A DNA stretch of 64,000 nucleotides from Paenibacillus selenitireducens (GTDB taxonomy: Bacteria; Bacillota; Bacilli; Paenibacillales; Paenibacillaceae): NCBI RefSeq assembly GCF_002021565.1, contig NZ_MSZX01000008.1, positions 27 through 64,026 on the forward strand. Reading direction: 5' to 3'. Shown here piece after piece: positions 38,630 to 46,932 of this stretch. Position 1 is the stretch's first letter. Every line of letters begins with the position of its first letter. The notes below the pieces were generated by a model. That model saw nothing but the letters and a program-made list of their open reading frames with translations. It searched no databases and was not told the origin of the DNA. Position numbers and translations under genes: made by a program.

Positions 38630-39817
38630 TTATATCAACTCCATTTGCTTCCCTGCCGCTGTAATTTGCTCGACAGCCCAACATAAATCTTTTTCCCGAT
38701 GTGCAGCCATCACGGTAAATCGAAGCCTTGCCGATCCTTCAGGAACTGTCGGCGGGCGAATGGCAACCGATGCAATCCCTACGTCCTGTAAGGCTTGACT
38801 AAAGGCTACGGCACGAGCATTATCCCCAATGATCAAGGGAATGATATGACTTTCCGAATCCCCCGTATGAAACCCAGCAGCTTGGAGATCCGTACGGAAC
38901 TTGTGTGCTCGATGAACAAGCTGTTCGCGCCTCCAGCTCTCCTGCTGGGCACGAATCCAATTTGTACGCACCGCATGCAATACCATCGGCGGCAACGCTG
39001 TATTATATATCAAAGTACGTGCACGATTGACTAAATACGTGGTTAATACGGCATCTCCAGCGATGTATGCACCATAACCACCATAGGCTTTGCTGAACGT
39101 GCCCATCTGTATTTCAACCTGATCTTGTAGGTGCATCGCATGCACCAAGCCTTGCCCGGCTTCTCCGTAGATTCCACCGCTATGCGCTTCATCCACCATG
39201 AGTATGGCTCCGTACTTGTCTTTCAGAAAGACGAGCTCTTGAAGCGGTGCCATCGTGCCGTCCATACTGAACAGCGCATCCGTAATCAGAAGCTTCCGGC
39301 ATCCCTTCGGCGCTTTCAGTAACTGATGCTCGAGCTGATCCAGATCGCGATGTCTGAATCTGACATGCTTGGCACGGCTCAACAGAATGCCATCCACAAT
39401 GCTTGCATGATTAAGCCTGTCGCTGTATACCATGTCATGCCGTCCAACTAAGGCCGGAATCACGCCTGCATTCGCCATATAACCACTGCTGAAGATCAAT
39501 GCGCTCTCAGTTCCTTTGAACGCTGCCAGCTCCTGTTCAAACTGCTCATATATGGGATCGTTCCCGACTATCAGCCTTGACGCCCCGGCTCCGCTCCGCA
39601 TGTTTTCTCCGAACTCTGCATGCATCCCGATCGAAGATCCTTCTGATGCAAACCCGAGGTAATCGTTGGACGCTAAATTCAACAATCGACGCCCGCCACG
39701 TTCCATCCAACCCTGCGGCTGCAAAATCGCGGGTACGAGCTTCCGGGTCAAATGATCACGCTCTAACCGATCTAACTCCTCCTGCATCCAGCTCCACTTC
39801 GCGTTAGTTTCTTGCAT
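38630..39817 (-). CDS. bioF: 8-amino-7-oxononanoate synthase
   Basis: BioF condenses pimeloyl-ACP with L-alanine, the first committed ring-building step of biotin synthesis. The 395-residue PLP enzyme of the alpha-oxoamine synthase family shows the glycine-rich GAGASRLIVG near residue 92, VDEAHSGG for the cofactor aspartate, and the PLP lysine in GTFSKAYGGYGAY (about residue 240). One base separates it from the hydrolase gene that follows. Confidence 0.95.
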   Translation of the reverse strand: MQETNAKWSWMQEELDRLERDHLTRKLVPAILQPQGWMERGGRRLLNLASNDYLGFASEGSSIGMHAEFGENMRSGAGASRLIVGNDPIYEQFEQELAAFKGTESALIFSSGYMANAGVIPALVGRHDMVYSDRLNHASIVDGILLSRAKHVRFRHRDLDQLEHQLLKAPKGCRKLLITDALFSMDGTMAPLQELVFLKDKYGAILMVDEAHSGGIYGEAGQGLVHAMHLQDQVEIQMGTFSKAYGGYGAYIAGDAVLTTYLVNRARTLIYNTALPPMVLHAVRTNWIRAQQESWRREQLVHRAHKFRTDLQAAGFHTGDSESHIIPLIIGDNARAVAFSQALQDVGIASVAIRPPTVPEGSARLRFTVMAAHREKDLCWAVEQITAAGKQMELI

Positions 39818-39829
39818 GCCCTAAGCCCC

Positions 39830-40828
39830 CTACAACGCGCATAGCTCAATCTCAAAGCCTAAGTCCTCAATCATGCGATGATCATCTGTTGCTTCTTGAC
39901 CTTCGGTCGTTAAATAATCCCCAACAAAAATAGAGTTTGCAGCGTAGAGCGCAAGGGGCTGCAAAGAACGCAGATTCACTTCGCGGCCACCCGAAGCCCG
40001 AATCTCTTTGGTAGGACAGATGAAACGGAATAAGGCTAACACCTTCAAACAATACCGTGGATTCAGATGCTTCAGTGTCTCTAATGGGGTACCCGGAATG
40101 GAGTTCAAAAAGTTTACCGGGATGGAATCCGCATCCAAGTCACGCAGCGCATACGCTACTTGAACAACATCTGCTTGGGACTCTCCCATCCCAACAATAC
40201 ATCCAGAGCAAGGGGACATGCCGGATGCTTTGGCGTGATCCACCGTTGTTACCCGGTCTTCATAGGTGTGCGTGGATGTAATGTGAGCGAAATGACCTGC
40301 ACTCGTATTCAAATTATGATTATAGCGATCCACGCCGGCTGATTTTAGACGATTCGCTTGATCTTGTGATAAGATGCCGAGACATGCGCAAATCTTCATC
40401 GGCATCGTCGATTTAATTTCCTCTACCGCAGCGATAACGTGATCCAACTCCCGTGGCGTGGGACCTTTGCCGCTTGCCACAATACAATACGTCCCTGCTT
40501 GCATCTCCATCGCTTTACGCGCGCCATCCACGAGAACGTCTTTCTCAAGTAATGGATATTTCTCCACCGGCGCCTTCGATACAATAGATTGAGAACAATA
40601 ACCGCAATCCTCTGGGCATAGTCCACTCTTGGCATTAATAATTAAATTCAATTTGACCTTCTTGCCAAAATAATGCTTACGAACCCGAAACGCCGCTTGC
40701 AGGATGGCTAGCAGCTCATCATCATCAGCCTCAAGCACCGACAACGCTTCTTGTTCTGTTAAAAGTTCACCTCGCAGTGCTTTGTCTGCATATGTATTCC
40801 AATCAATTGCGATCCCTACAGTACTCAT
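39830..40828 (-). CDS. bioB: Biotin synthase
   Basis: Radical SAM enzyme that inserts sulfur into dethiobiotin. The 332-residue protein has the radical SAM cysteines C71, C75 and C78 in CPEDCGYCSQ, and the later NHNLNTS and CSGCIVGMGE motifs with the second-cluster ligands, ending with a conserved Arg region (TKEIRASGGREVN). It lies between bioD and bioF with 3- and 12-base gaps. RBS GAGGGAG. Confidence 0.97.
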   Translation of the reverse strand: MSTVGIAIDWNTYADKALRGELLTEQEALSVLEADDDELLAILQAAFRVRKHYFGKKVKLNLIINAKSGLCPEDCGYCSQSIVSKAPVEKYPLLEKDVLVDGARKAMEMQAGTYCIVASGKGPTPRELDHVIAAVEEIKSTMPMKICACLGILSQDQANRLKSAGVDRYNHNLNTSAGHFAHITSTHTYEDRVTTVDHAKASGMSPCSGCIVGMGESQADVVQVAYALRDLDADSIPVNFLNSIPGTPLETLKHLNPRYCLKVLALFRFICPTKEIRASGGREVNLRSLQPLALYAANSIFVGDYLTTEGQEATDDHRMIEDLGFEIELCAL

Positions 40829-40831
40829 TTT

Positions 40832-41557
40832 CTACTCCCTCTCTAATCCGATAATTTGTTCTAAATTCACGCGATTCCCAATACAGGCAGCCCACGCAGC
40901 GTACCAAGTATCGGTTCGTTCTTCGGGCATCCAAGGTAAAATCCCAAGGACCTGTACACCTCCAAAATGCTCAATCATCATGGCATTGTTCATGACCTGT
41001 GCAACTTCATTTTCTTGATATCCGTTTAAAATTACCCCTGCAATATCCAAGCCCTTCTGACGCGCAAAATGGATGGTCTGCAAGGTATGATTTACCGTAC
41101 CCAATCCACTTCTTGCGATGATCAATAACGGTAAAGCCAATTCCTGAGCTAAATCTGCAATGAGATGCTGATCTGTGAGCGGAACACCTAATCCGCCTGC
41201 TCCCTCTATGATCCAATACCTATCTTCAGATAACTTTCGATGCCCTTCTTGAACTAATGCATCAAATTGGATAAGGCAGCCATGCGCTCTTGCTGCAATC
41301 CATGGTGCCAATGGCAGCGGCAAGGTAATCGAGACCATCTCCGATTCGGACTGATGACGAATCCCGCTCCCTCTCCATAATCTGTAGCTGTCTGCATCCA
41401 CAGATCCAACGGTTACCCCTGACTGTACCGGCTTCCATAATCGGACTCCATCATGCCCCATCATGTTCTGTAATGCAGCTGCAATCCCATAAGCAACTTG
41501 GGTTTTCCCTACATCCGTATCTGTTCCGGTAATAAAACAACCACGATTTCTATTCAA
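40832..41557 (-). CDS. bioD: Dethiobiotin synthetase
   Basis: BioD closes the ureido ring of dethiobiotin using CO2 and ATP. The 241-residue protein has the P-loop GTDTDVGKTQ at residues 11-20, the substrate lysine in WKPVQSG, and the EGAGGLGVPL motif. It starts with TTG after GAGGTG at good spacing; no better ATG is available. First gene of the operon, about 35 bp downstream of the BirA operator, giving the order bioD-bioB-bioF-bioH-like-bioC. No bioA or bioK aminotransferase gene is in this operon, so that step must be encoded elsewhere. Confidence 0.95.
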   Translation of the reverse strand: MNRNRGCFITGTDTDVGKTQVAYGIAAALQNMMGHDGVRLWKPVQSGVTVGSVDADSYRLWRGSGIRHQSESEMVSITLPLPLAPWIAARAHGCLIQFDALVQEGHRKLSEDRYWIIEGAGGLGVPLTDQHLIADLAQELALPLLIIARSGLGTVNHTLQTIHFARQKGLDIAGVILNGYQENEVAQVMNNAMMIEHFGGVQVLGILPWMPEERTDTWYAAWAACIGNRVNLEQIIGLERE

Positions 41558-41592
41558 TCGTTAACACCTCACATTGTGGTTCATGACGTTTT

Positions 41593-41629
41593 AATTGTCA
41601 ACCTATTATATTTGATGAGGTTGACAATT
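41593..41629 (-). promoter_or_regulatory. BirA operator of the biotin operon
   Basis: Perfect 11-bp inverted repeat AATTGTCAACC / GGTTGACAATT with a 15-bp spacer, matching the known BirA site layout in Bacillales. The spacer contains a TATAAT on the minus strand, so bound BirA would cover the bio promoter -10. Repression in biotin excess follows from family knowledge. Confidence 0.9.
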
Positions 41630-41644
41630 GGAATAGCTGCACGC

Positions 41645-41695
41645 AAAAAAACTTCCGTACAGGTGTGTGTGACCACGCCATGACGGAAGTTTTAA
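41645..41695 (-). terminator. Terminator after the SGNH hydrolase gene
   Basis: Minus-strand stem ACTTCCGT / ACGGAAGT with a 24-nt GC-rich loop, then seven T residues. It separates the hydrolase transcript from the bio promoter. Confidence 0.85.
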
Positions 41696-41712
41696 TTTGC
41701 ACTTTTATACAA

Positions 41713-42996
41713 TTATGGATTAATGAATACAGTATGCGCTTTGGTACGATTTTCGATTTGAAATCCTAGTCCATCAGCAAGTAGTCGCAATGGCACGTAA
41801 GTCTTCTGCTCTTTCCCTACTTTGTACAAAAATGCTGGTGCATCTACGGCTAATGTCTGTCCATTAACTTGTGCAGATTTCGCTCCGATCGGCAGTGTAA
41901 GCACCCGATCCCCGTATGTAATGATAGCGGTCGACGTTTTATTGTCCCATTGGGATGTAGCGCCTAGCGCATCGACGATATCCTTGATTGCTACGAAAGT
42001 TCGATTATCCCGAATGACCGGGAGATTCTTCGTATTCAATTCCTGTCCGTTGACGACGATCGTTGCTGGACCTCTATCTACCACCACTTTCGGTTGGCGA
42101 TATGTTCCCCAGATCGTATTTGCGAATACCTTCGCCATCACTTCATAACCTTTCTGGGTCGGATGGATGTCCTGCTCCATCAGGTTCGTATGCGTTAATT
42201 CGCCTTCCTTGCCCTTGAATTGCTCGGCAACATGAGCTACCTTCACCTTTGCGCCCTGATCAACCATGGACTTGGCGAGTTCATCGACGTTCTTCGTGAA
42301 TTGATCCGCTGCTGCCATCAGGCGATTGTATACTCCTTTTTGAAAATTCGGCATCGGTTGATATTGATCGGCAATCACAATCTGCGCGTCCCCGTTCAGC
42401 TTTGTAAGGTCCTGCAATACTTCAGTCACATTCGCTGTATACTGCTTCAATAGTTCTTGAACTATCGTATTGCCTTCGGTTTCACTCGCTGCACCGATCC
42501 TTGCTAATAACGCCCCAAAGTCATTGCCGCCAATCGTAATCGTAATGACATCCGCGTTGATGATGTCCTGCTTCGCTTGGGCAGCGCTGCTCTCGATCAT
42601 ACTCGCACGCGGATCCTCAGCTACCGATTTCAGATCTTGATACCGAAATGCCTGATCCGTCGAGACGGCTTTCACATAATTTCTAAGTCCTTCGCTGGTT
42701 AGACCAAGAATACCATAGTTGCTCAAATGAGCACGTCCCTGATATAACGCCTGTTCCAAGACTCGATCCATAAATCCGTAAGGTAGCGGATTCTTCTCAT
42801 TCAGGAGCTGCGGTTCAAAGCCTACCGTTAATGAATCGCCAAGTGACACCATGTTGAATGCTGCCGAGCTTCGTGTTGCAGCAGTATTCGGCTGTTCCTG
42901 TGCTGCGGCTGCACTCCCCACCACACTGCCGATACTGAGCCATAATGCTGCGCCCGCAGCAATCCAAGTCTTCCATGTTCTTTGCCGTAATAACAA
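41713..42996 (-). CDS. Secreted SGNH/GDSL hydrolase with C-terminal stalk domain
   Basis: About 427 residues from a TTG at 42996 with AGGTGA seven bases upstream. An open frame reaches a TTG at 43038, but that codon overlaps the -10 (TATAAT, 43038-43043) and is rejected. The signal peptide (about 1-32) ends in SAAAAQE. The SGNH domain has VSLGDSLTVG (catalytic Ser), IGGNDFG, and DIHPTQKGYE (Asp and His). The C-terminal ~115 residues form a copper-amine-oxidase-N-like stalk domain (NRTFVAIKDIVDALG, YVPLRLLADGLGF). It may deacylate an envelope lipid or sugar; substrate unknown. Confidence 0.88.
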   Translation of the reverse strand: MLLRQRTWKTWIAAGAALWLSIGSVVGSAAAAQEQPNTAATRSSAAFNMVSLGDSLTVGFEPQLLNEKNPLPYGFMDRVLEQALYQGRAHLSNYGILGLTSEGLRNYVKAVSTDQAFRYQDLKSVAEDPRASMIESSAAQAKQDIINADVITITIGGNDFGALLARIGAASETEGNTIVQELLKQYTANVTEVLQDLTKLNGDAQIVIADQYQPMPNFQKGVYNRLMAAADQFTKNVDELAKSMVDQGAKVKVAHVAEQFKGKEGELTHTNLMEQDIHPTQKGYEVMAKVFANTIWGTYRQPKVVVDRGPATIVVNGQELNTKNLPVIRDNRTFVAIKDIVDALGATSQWDNKTSTAIITYGDRVLTLPIGAKSAQVNGQTLAVDAPAFLYKVGKEQKTYVPLRLLADGLGFQIENRTKAHTVFINP

Positions 42997-43070
42997 AACA
43001 CGCTCACCTACGCTTTCAAATTCTCTACTATTTGCCAATTATATCATAGTCTCCAAGTCGGAATACATGA

Positions 43071-43115
43071 GAAAAAGGGTAAGTCCCCATGAACGAATCA
43101 TGTGTCCTTACCCTT
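43071..43115 (-). terminator. Terminator after the 78-residue protein gene
   Basis: Stem AAGGGTAAG / CTTACCCTT with a 23-nt loop, with TTTTC following on the minus strand. Confidence 0.7.
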
Positions 43116-43118
43116 CTG

Positions 43119-43355
43119 TTATTCCTCAACGTACCGATCGTAGCGTCGATCCACTTCCTTCGCCATTCGGCGGTATATCTTCGTCTCTTCTGCCACAGGA
43201 TCGTGCGTTGTCTGAATTCGAATTTCATATTTCGGTGAAATTTGCTGTCGCTCCCGGGCCTTCCGATCGACCGATTCCATTTCGCCTTCCGTCAATAGAT
43301 CGCTTAATTGCTGTTCCAAATCTTGGGCAGCACGTTGTTTCTGTTCTTGATCCAT
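43119..43355 (-). CDS. Small hypothetical charged protein (78 residues)
   Basis: Not recognised. The protein is very rich in Glu, Arg, Gln and Lys (starts MDQEQKQRAAQDLEQQL, ends RRYDRYVEE), has no membrane segment, and is probably helical. RBS AAAGGTGG eight bases before the ATG and a terminator right after its stop support it as a real gene. It stands alone between the SGNH hydrolase gene and the inositol monophosphatase gene. Confidence 0.7.
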   Translation of the reverse strand: MDQEQKQRAAQDLEQQLSDLLTEGEMESVDRKARERQQISPKYEIRIQTTHDPVAEETKIYRRMAKEVDRRYDRYVEE

Positions 43356-43442
43356 GGGTAGAAACCACCTTTCGTAATCTAACTTCTTTACGATTAGTTG
43401 TTCGCTTCATCCAATCGAATTATTGATCCTGGAAAGATCTTG

Positions 43443-44324
43443 TTACAAGTCCATCCCCGTTACGTTGGCTTGTTCCAGTACCGTGTGCAATTCATCATGA
43501 ATATGCCCATTGGTAGCAATCACATTCCGAACGCCGAGGTGGTACGGGTTACCCGCTGTGTCGGTCACGCGACCGCCTGATTCCTGGATCAGCAGCATCC
43601 CTGCAGCTAAATCCCATGCATTCAGGTTCAATTCCCAGAAGCCGCTCAGACGCCCCGTAGCCACATAGGCTAGACTCAATGCAGCAGAACCGATGGTACG
43701 GATATTCCGTACACGCGGTGCAACCGCTTGGATGCCTGCTAAGTTCAGGGGAAGCAACACCGTTTGTTCCGTCGGGAAACCTGTAGCAATCAGACTGTCT
43801 TCCAGCTTCTGCTCCTTGGATACTTTCATAGGCACACCATGCACGTATGCCCCTTTGCCTTTCTCCGCTACGTACAGCTCATCGCGAGAAGGATCATAAA
43901 TGACACCTACAATGATTTCGCCTTTATGAGCAAGCGCAATGGATACCGAATAGAGAGGCAAGCCGTGGACATAATTCGTCGTTCCATCGATCGGATCCAC
44001 AATCCATAAATATTCCGACTCTTCTACATCATGAAGTGCGGAAGCAGCCGCAGCCGCTCCGATTCCTGTGCTCTCTTCACCGAGAAACGCATGATCGGGG
44101 AAATGCGTCAAAATCAAGCGACGGATGAGTTTTTCTGCGCCTTTATCCACTTCTGTGACAAGGTCATGGGTTGATACTTTTATATCCAATTTTTCATAGC
44201 TTCCAAGTTTGCTCTTAATCCACTCTCCCGCTTTCGCTGCGCAATTGATCGCAACAGCGGTGAAACTCTTACTGCTAACAATATACGGTTCTTGATTTGG
44301 GTTCGTTTGATTCAAGGCATTCAC
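43443..44324 (-). CDS. Inositol monophosphatase family protein
   Basis: A 293-residue Mg-dependent sugar or polyol phosphatase. Metal-binding residues appear in order: GEES (about 92), the signature WIVDPIDGTTNYVHG (about 120-134), and AWDLAAGMLLIQESGG near residue 230. It may act on inositol-1-phosphate, a fructose bisphosphate or a nucleotide such as PAP; sequence alone does not decide. It starts with GTG after AGGAAAG. A -10 TATAAT lies upstream in the 44325-44553 gap, which otherwise shows nothing clear. Confidence 0.92.
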   Translation of the reverse strand: MNALNQTNPNQEPYIVSSKSFTAVAINCAAKAGEWIKSKLGSYEKLDIKVSTHDLVTEVDKGAEKLIRRLILTHFPDHAFLGEESTGIGAAAAASALHDVEESEYLWIVDPIDGTTNYVHGLPLYSVSIALAHKGEIIVGVIYDPSRDELYVAEKGKGAYVHGVPMKVSKEQKLEDSLIATGFPTEQTVLLPLNLAGIQAVAPRVRNIRTIGSAALSLAYVATGRLSGFWELNLNAWDLAAGMLLIQESGGRVTDTAGNPYHLGVRNVIATNGHIHDELHTVLEQANVTGMDL

Positions 44325-44553
44325 TCTACTTTCCTATTGAATCTGAATCTTCATACATTAAAATTATACGCTTCGCACGTCAGCAAGTTTCGCCAAGATT
44401 ACCATATGCGGTCAAAAACCAACTCATGCCATCTAGGTTGTCCAACTTCACGGAATCCTGCGAAGCTAAAGCGGAAAAAAGTCCGTTCCTTAGAAAGCGC
44501 GATACGCCTTGCAGAAACGAACTTCATCCCCATTGCACTTCACAATGATCTAC

Positions 44554-45324
44554 TTAAACACCGACAATATTAAAACCGCCGTCTACATAAATAATTTCAC
44601 CTGTAATACCGCGAGACAATGGGCTAAGCAAGAACATCGCTGTGTCCCCAACTTCTGCCGTTTCTGTTGTACGACGAGAAGGTGCTTTTTCTTCCACTTC
44701 ACGCAAGATGGAGTTGAAGTCTTTGATTCCTTTGGCGGCCAACGTACGGATTGGGCCTGCGGAAATTGCATTAACACGAATGTTGAATTGACCTAAGTCA
44801 TTCGCTAAGTAACGAACTGATGCTTCAAGCGCAGCTTTGGCTACACCCATCACATTGTAGTTCTTCATCGCGCGCTCAGCACCCAAGTAAGTCATCGTCA
44901 TGATGCTGCCGCCTTCCGTCATTAACGGATACAAGCGTTGGGATACAGCTGCTAGAGAGTAAGCGCTGATATCCATCGCTAAGGCAAAACCTGCGCGGGA
45001 TGTGTTCACATACATGCCTTCAAGCTCTTCTGTCTTCGCGAATGCAATACTGTGAACGACGCCATGAAGCACGCCGAATTCTTCTTTTAATTGGGCCGCC
45101 AACGCATCGATATCCTCATCGACGGTAACGTTACAAGGCACTAGAATGGAATTCGGGATGGTTGCCGCTAATTTGCCGACACGCTCCTGCACCCGTTCAC
45201 TTTCATATGTAAATGCAAGACGCGCGCCTTGCGCTGCTAGCGATTGTGCAATGGCCCATGCGATACTGCGATCATTCGCAACACCCATAACCACGATATT
45301 TTTACCTTCTAATAATTGACTCAT
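44554..45324 (-). CDS. fabI: Enoyl-ACP reductase, NADH-dependent
   Basis: FabI reduces enoyl-ACP in each round of fatty acid elongation. The 256-residue SDR-type protein has the modified nucleotide-binding start GVANDRSIAWAIA, HSIAFA in place of the usual NNAG, and the Tyr-x6-Lys catalytic pair in YNVMGVAK, all typical of FabI. The ATG at 45324 follows AGGAGG; an upstream in-frame start adds seven residues without support. No FapR operator of the Bacillus consensus was found upstream. Confidence 0.96.
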   Translation of the reverse strand: MSQLLEGKNIVVMGVANDRSIAWAIAQSLAAQGARLAFTYESERVQERVGKLAATIPNSILVPCNVTVDEDIDALAAQLKEEFGVLHGVVHSIAFAKTEELEGMYVNTSRAGFALAMDISAYSLAAVSQRLYPLMTEGGSIMTMTYLGAERAMKNYNVMGVAKAALEASVRYLANDLGQFNIRVNAISAGPIRTLAAKGIKDFNSILREVEEKAPSRRTTETAEVGDTAMFLLSPLSRGITGEIIYVDGGFNIVGV

Positions 45325-45464
45325 TCTAAAAAATCCTCCTCTCACCGATTCGAATAGCTTGTCCCTGCAATTGGAAACAATCTAATCTTACAGTTCTTTG
45401 TCCAACGTACCTTATTTTCTAGCGAATTTCAAGTATTGGGGCCATATTCGACGTTATATCATGT

Positions 45465-46454
45465 TTACGGCTCAATTTCGACAGTGGCCTGGTCAACGAT
45501 ATGCACACCCTCATGAACACGGCTTTTCATATCCTCCATGAGCTTGAACAGAGCCTCATCTTTCATCTTCGCCTCAATCATCACATCCACATGCGTTTCC
45601 GACGCTGCAATGCCGCGCAAAAAGGCAAGCAAAGGTTCGATATCCACATAGTCCGCATGCCCGCGAATATCTTTCTCGCTTTTGGGACTGGATACATGAA
45701 TTTTAGGCGGCAGCGTAGAATGCGCTTCCTTCCAAGTCGCTTGAATGCGCGGCCAGAGCTCCATCGGTGCTTCTCCCTCATTGTTAACCCATTGGTGATG
45801 AATATCAAGCACCATGGGCACACCGAGCTTCTCGCTCACCTCTAAGGTCTCAACGGCATTAAACGTCTTATCGTCGTTCTCTAGCGTAAGACGTCGTTGA
45901 ATGCGTGGCGTCAACGCTAAGAAATTGTGAATGAAGCGCTCCCCGGCCGTCTTTTTATCCCCATAGGCTCCCCCGATGTGGATATTATTCTTCGCATGCT
46001 CGTCCATCCCCATCGCTTCAAGCATCCGTACATGGTGAGCCAAGTCCCGGATGGAATTGTGAAGCACTTCTTCTCGAGGGGTACTTAACACCGTAAAATG
46101 ATCGGGATGAAAGGACAGTCGTATTCCTGCCTGTTTCGCATAATCCCCAATAGCCTGAAACGCGGGCGCCAAATACGGAAACGGGTCCCAATCCTGCAGC
46201 TCTTGATGTGTGGCTAGCGGAATCAACTTCGATGACATCCGATAAAGATGAATATCAGACGCTCGATTATGCTTCAAGAGTCGCAGGGTATTATTCAGAT
46301 TCTCTTCTGCAATGCGCGTAAGCCGATGCAAGCCCGCCTCACGATCTTCAAGCTTAGCGAAATGGGTATACGTCATCGTGCGGGATGGCGAAGCATTCTT
46401 AATAATCGTGGACATCGCAACATAGCCAAAGCGAACGATCAGGGGCCTTGTCAA
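45465..46454 (-). CDS. uvsE: UV damage endonuclease UvsE/UvdE
   Basis: A 329-residue TIM-barrel endonuclease that nicks DNA 5' of UV photoproducts, an alternative to UvrABC. Diagnostic pieces are RFGYVAMS at the start, HLYRMSSKLIPLATH, SFHPDHF, NIHIGGAYGDK, LENDDKTF, and VLDIHHQWVN; the His, Glu and Asp residues bind three metals. The TTG start at 46454 follows AAGGAGG. Length matches the Bacillus protein. Confidence 0.94.
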   Translation of the reverse strand: MTRPLIVRFGYVAMSTIIKNASPSRTMTYTHFAKLEDREAGLHRLTRIAEENLNNTLRLLKHNRASDIHLYRMSSKLIPLATHQELQDWDPFPYLAPAFQAIGDYAKQAGIRLSFHPDHFTVLSTPREEVLHNSIRDLAHHVRMLEAMGMDEHAKNNIHIGGAYGDKKTAGERFIHNFLALTPRIQRRLTLENDDKTFNAVETLEVSEKLGVPMVLDIHHQWVNNEGEAPMELWPRIQATWKEAHSTLPPKIHVSSPKSEKDIRGHADYVDIEPLLAFLRGIAASETHVDVMIEAKMKDEALFKLMEDMKSRVHEGVHIVDQATVEIEP

Positions 46455-46539
46455 CGTATAGGTCCTCCTTATACATCAGATGATAGGTATAAGTCTGCCC
46501 CATTTCGCACTACTTCTTATCGGGATCTCCAAAAAACAT

Positions 46540-46833
46540 CTAATAGGCTAACGCCGTCTGAACACGTGCCTCTTCTTCGTTCAATTTGCGAATCAGTTCC
46601 ATTTCCACCTGTGTCACTTCTTCACCCTGGAAGTTAATTTCCGCGATTGATGCGACAATTTTGACGATCGCAATTGCTTGATTATCCGGCGTATAAGCAA
46701 TGACCTTCTGACCCGCAGGAAATACGCGGAACCCGCTTTTCATCATTTTGCCTTTCCCGTATTCCAACAGCTCGTACAACTCTTGATCTGACTTGAATTT
46801 GCAGACAGAATTAAATTCGGTTTGAAATCCCAT
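46540..46833 (-). CDS. Small conserved-looking hypothetical protein (97 residues)
   Basis: Family not recognised with confidence. It starts MGFQTEFNSVCKFKSDQELYELLE; the ATG at 46833, eight bases from AGGAGG, is preferred over one two codons earlier that is too close to it. No membrane helix or signal peptide; the middle is beta-rich (KVIAYTPDNQAIAIVKIVAS) and the end helical. It sits between ddl and uvsE, after the ddl terminator, so it has its own transcript. Confidence 0.8.
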   Translation of the reverse strand: MGFQTEFNSVCKFKSDQELYELLEYGKGKMMKSGFRVFPAGQKVIAYTPDNQAIAIVKIVASIAEINFQGEEVTQVEMELIRKLNEEEARVQTALAY

Positions 46834-46860
46834 GGACATGTCCTCCTCGTATCTAATTTA

Positions 46861-46891
46861 AAAATAAAACAGGGAAGTTCGAACTCCCCTG
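46861..46891 (-). terminator. Terminator after ddl
   Basis: Minus-strand stem CAGGGGAGTTC / GAACTTCCCTG followed by TTTTATTTTT. Confidence 0.88.
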
Positions 46892-46932
46892 CTTATCATC
46901 ACCGTGTAAAAACGTTGCAATTTATAACTAAC

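Noticed and set aside
45325-45464. FapR operator before fabI
   Set aside because: No sequence close to the Bacillus FapR palindrome could be found in the gap.
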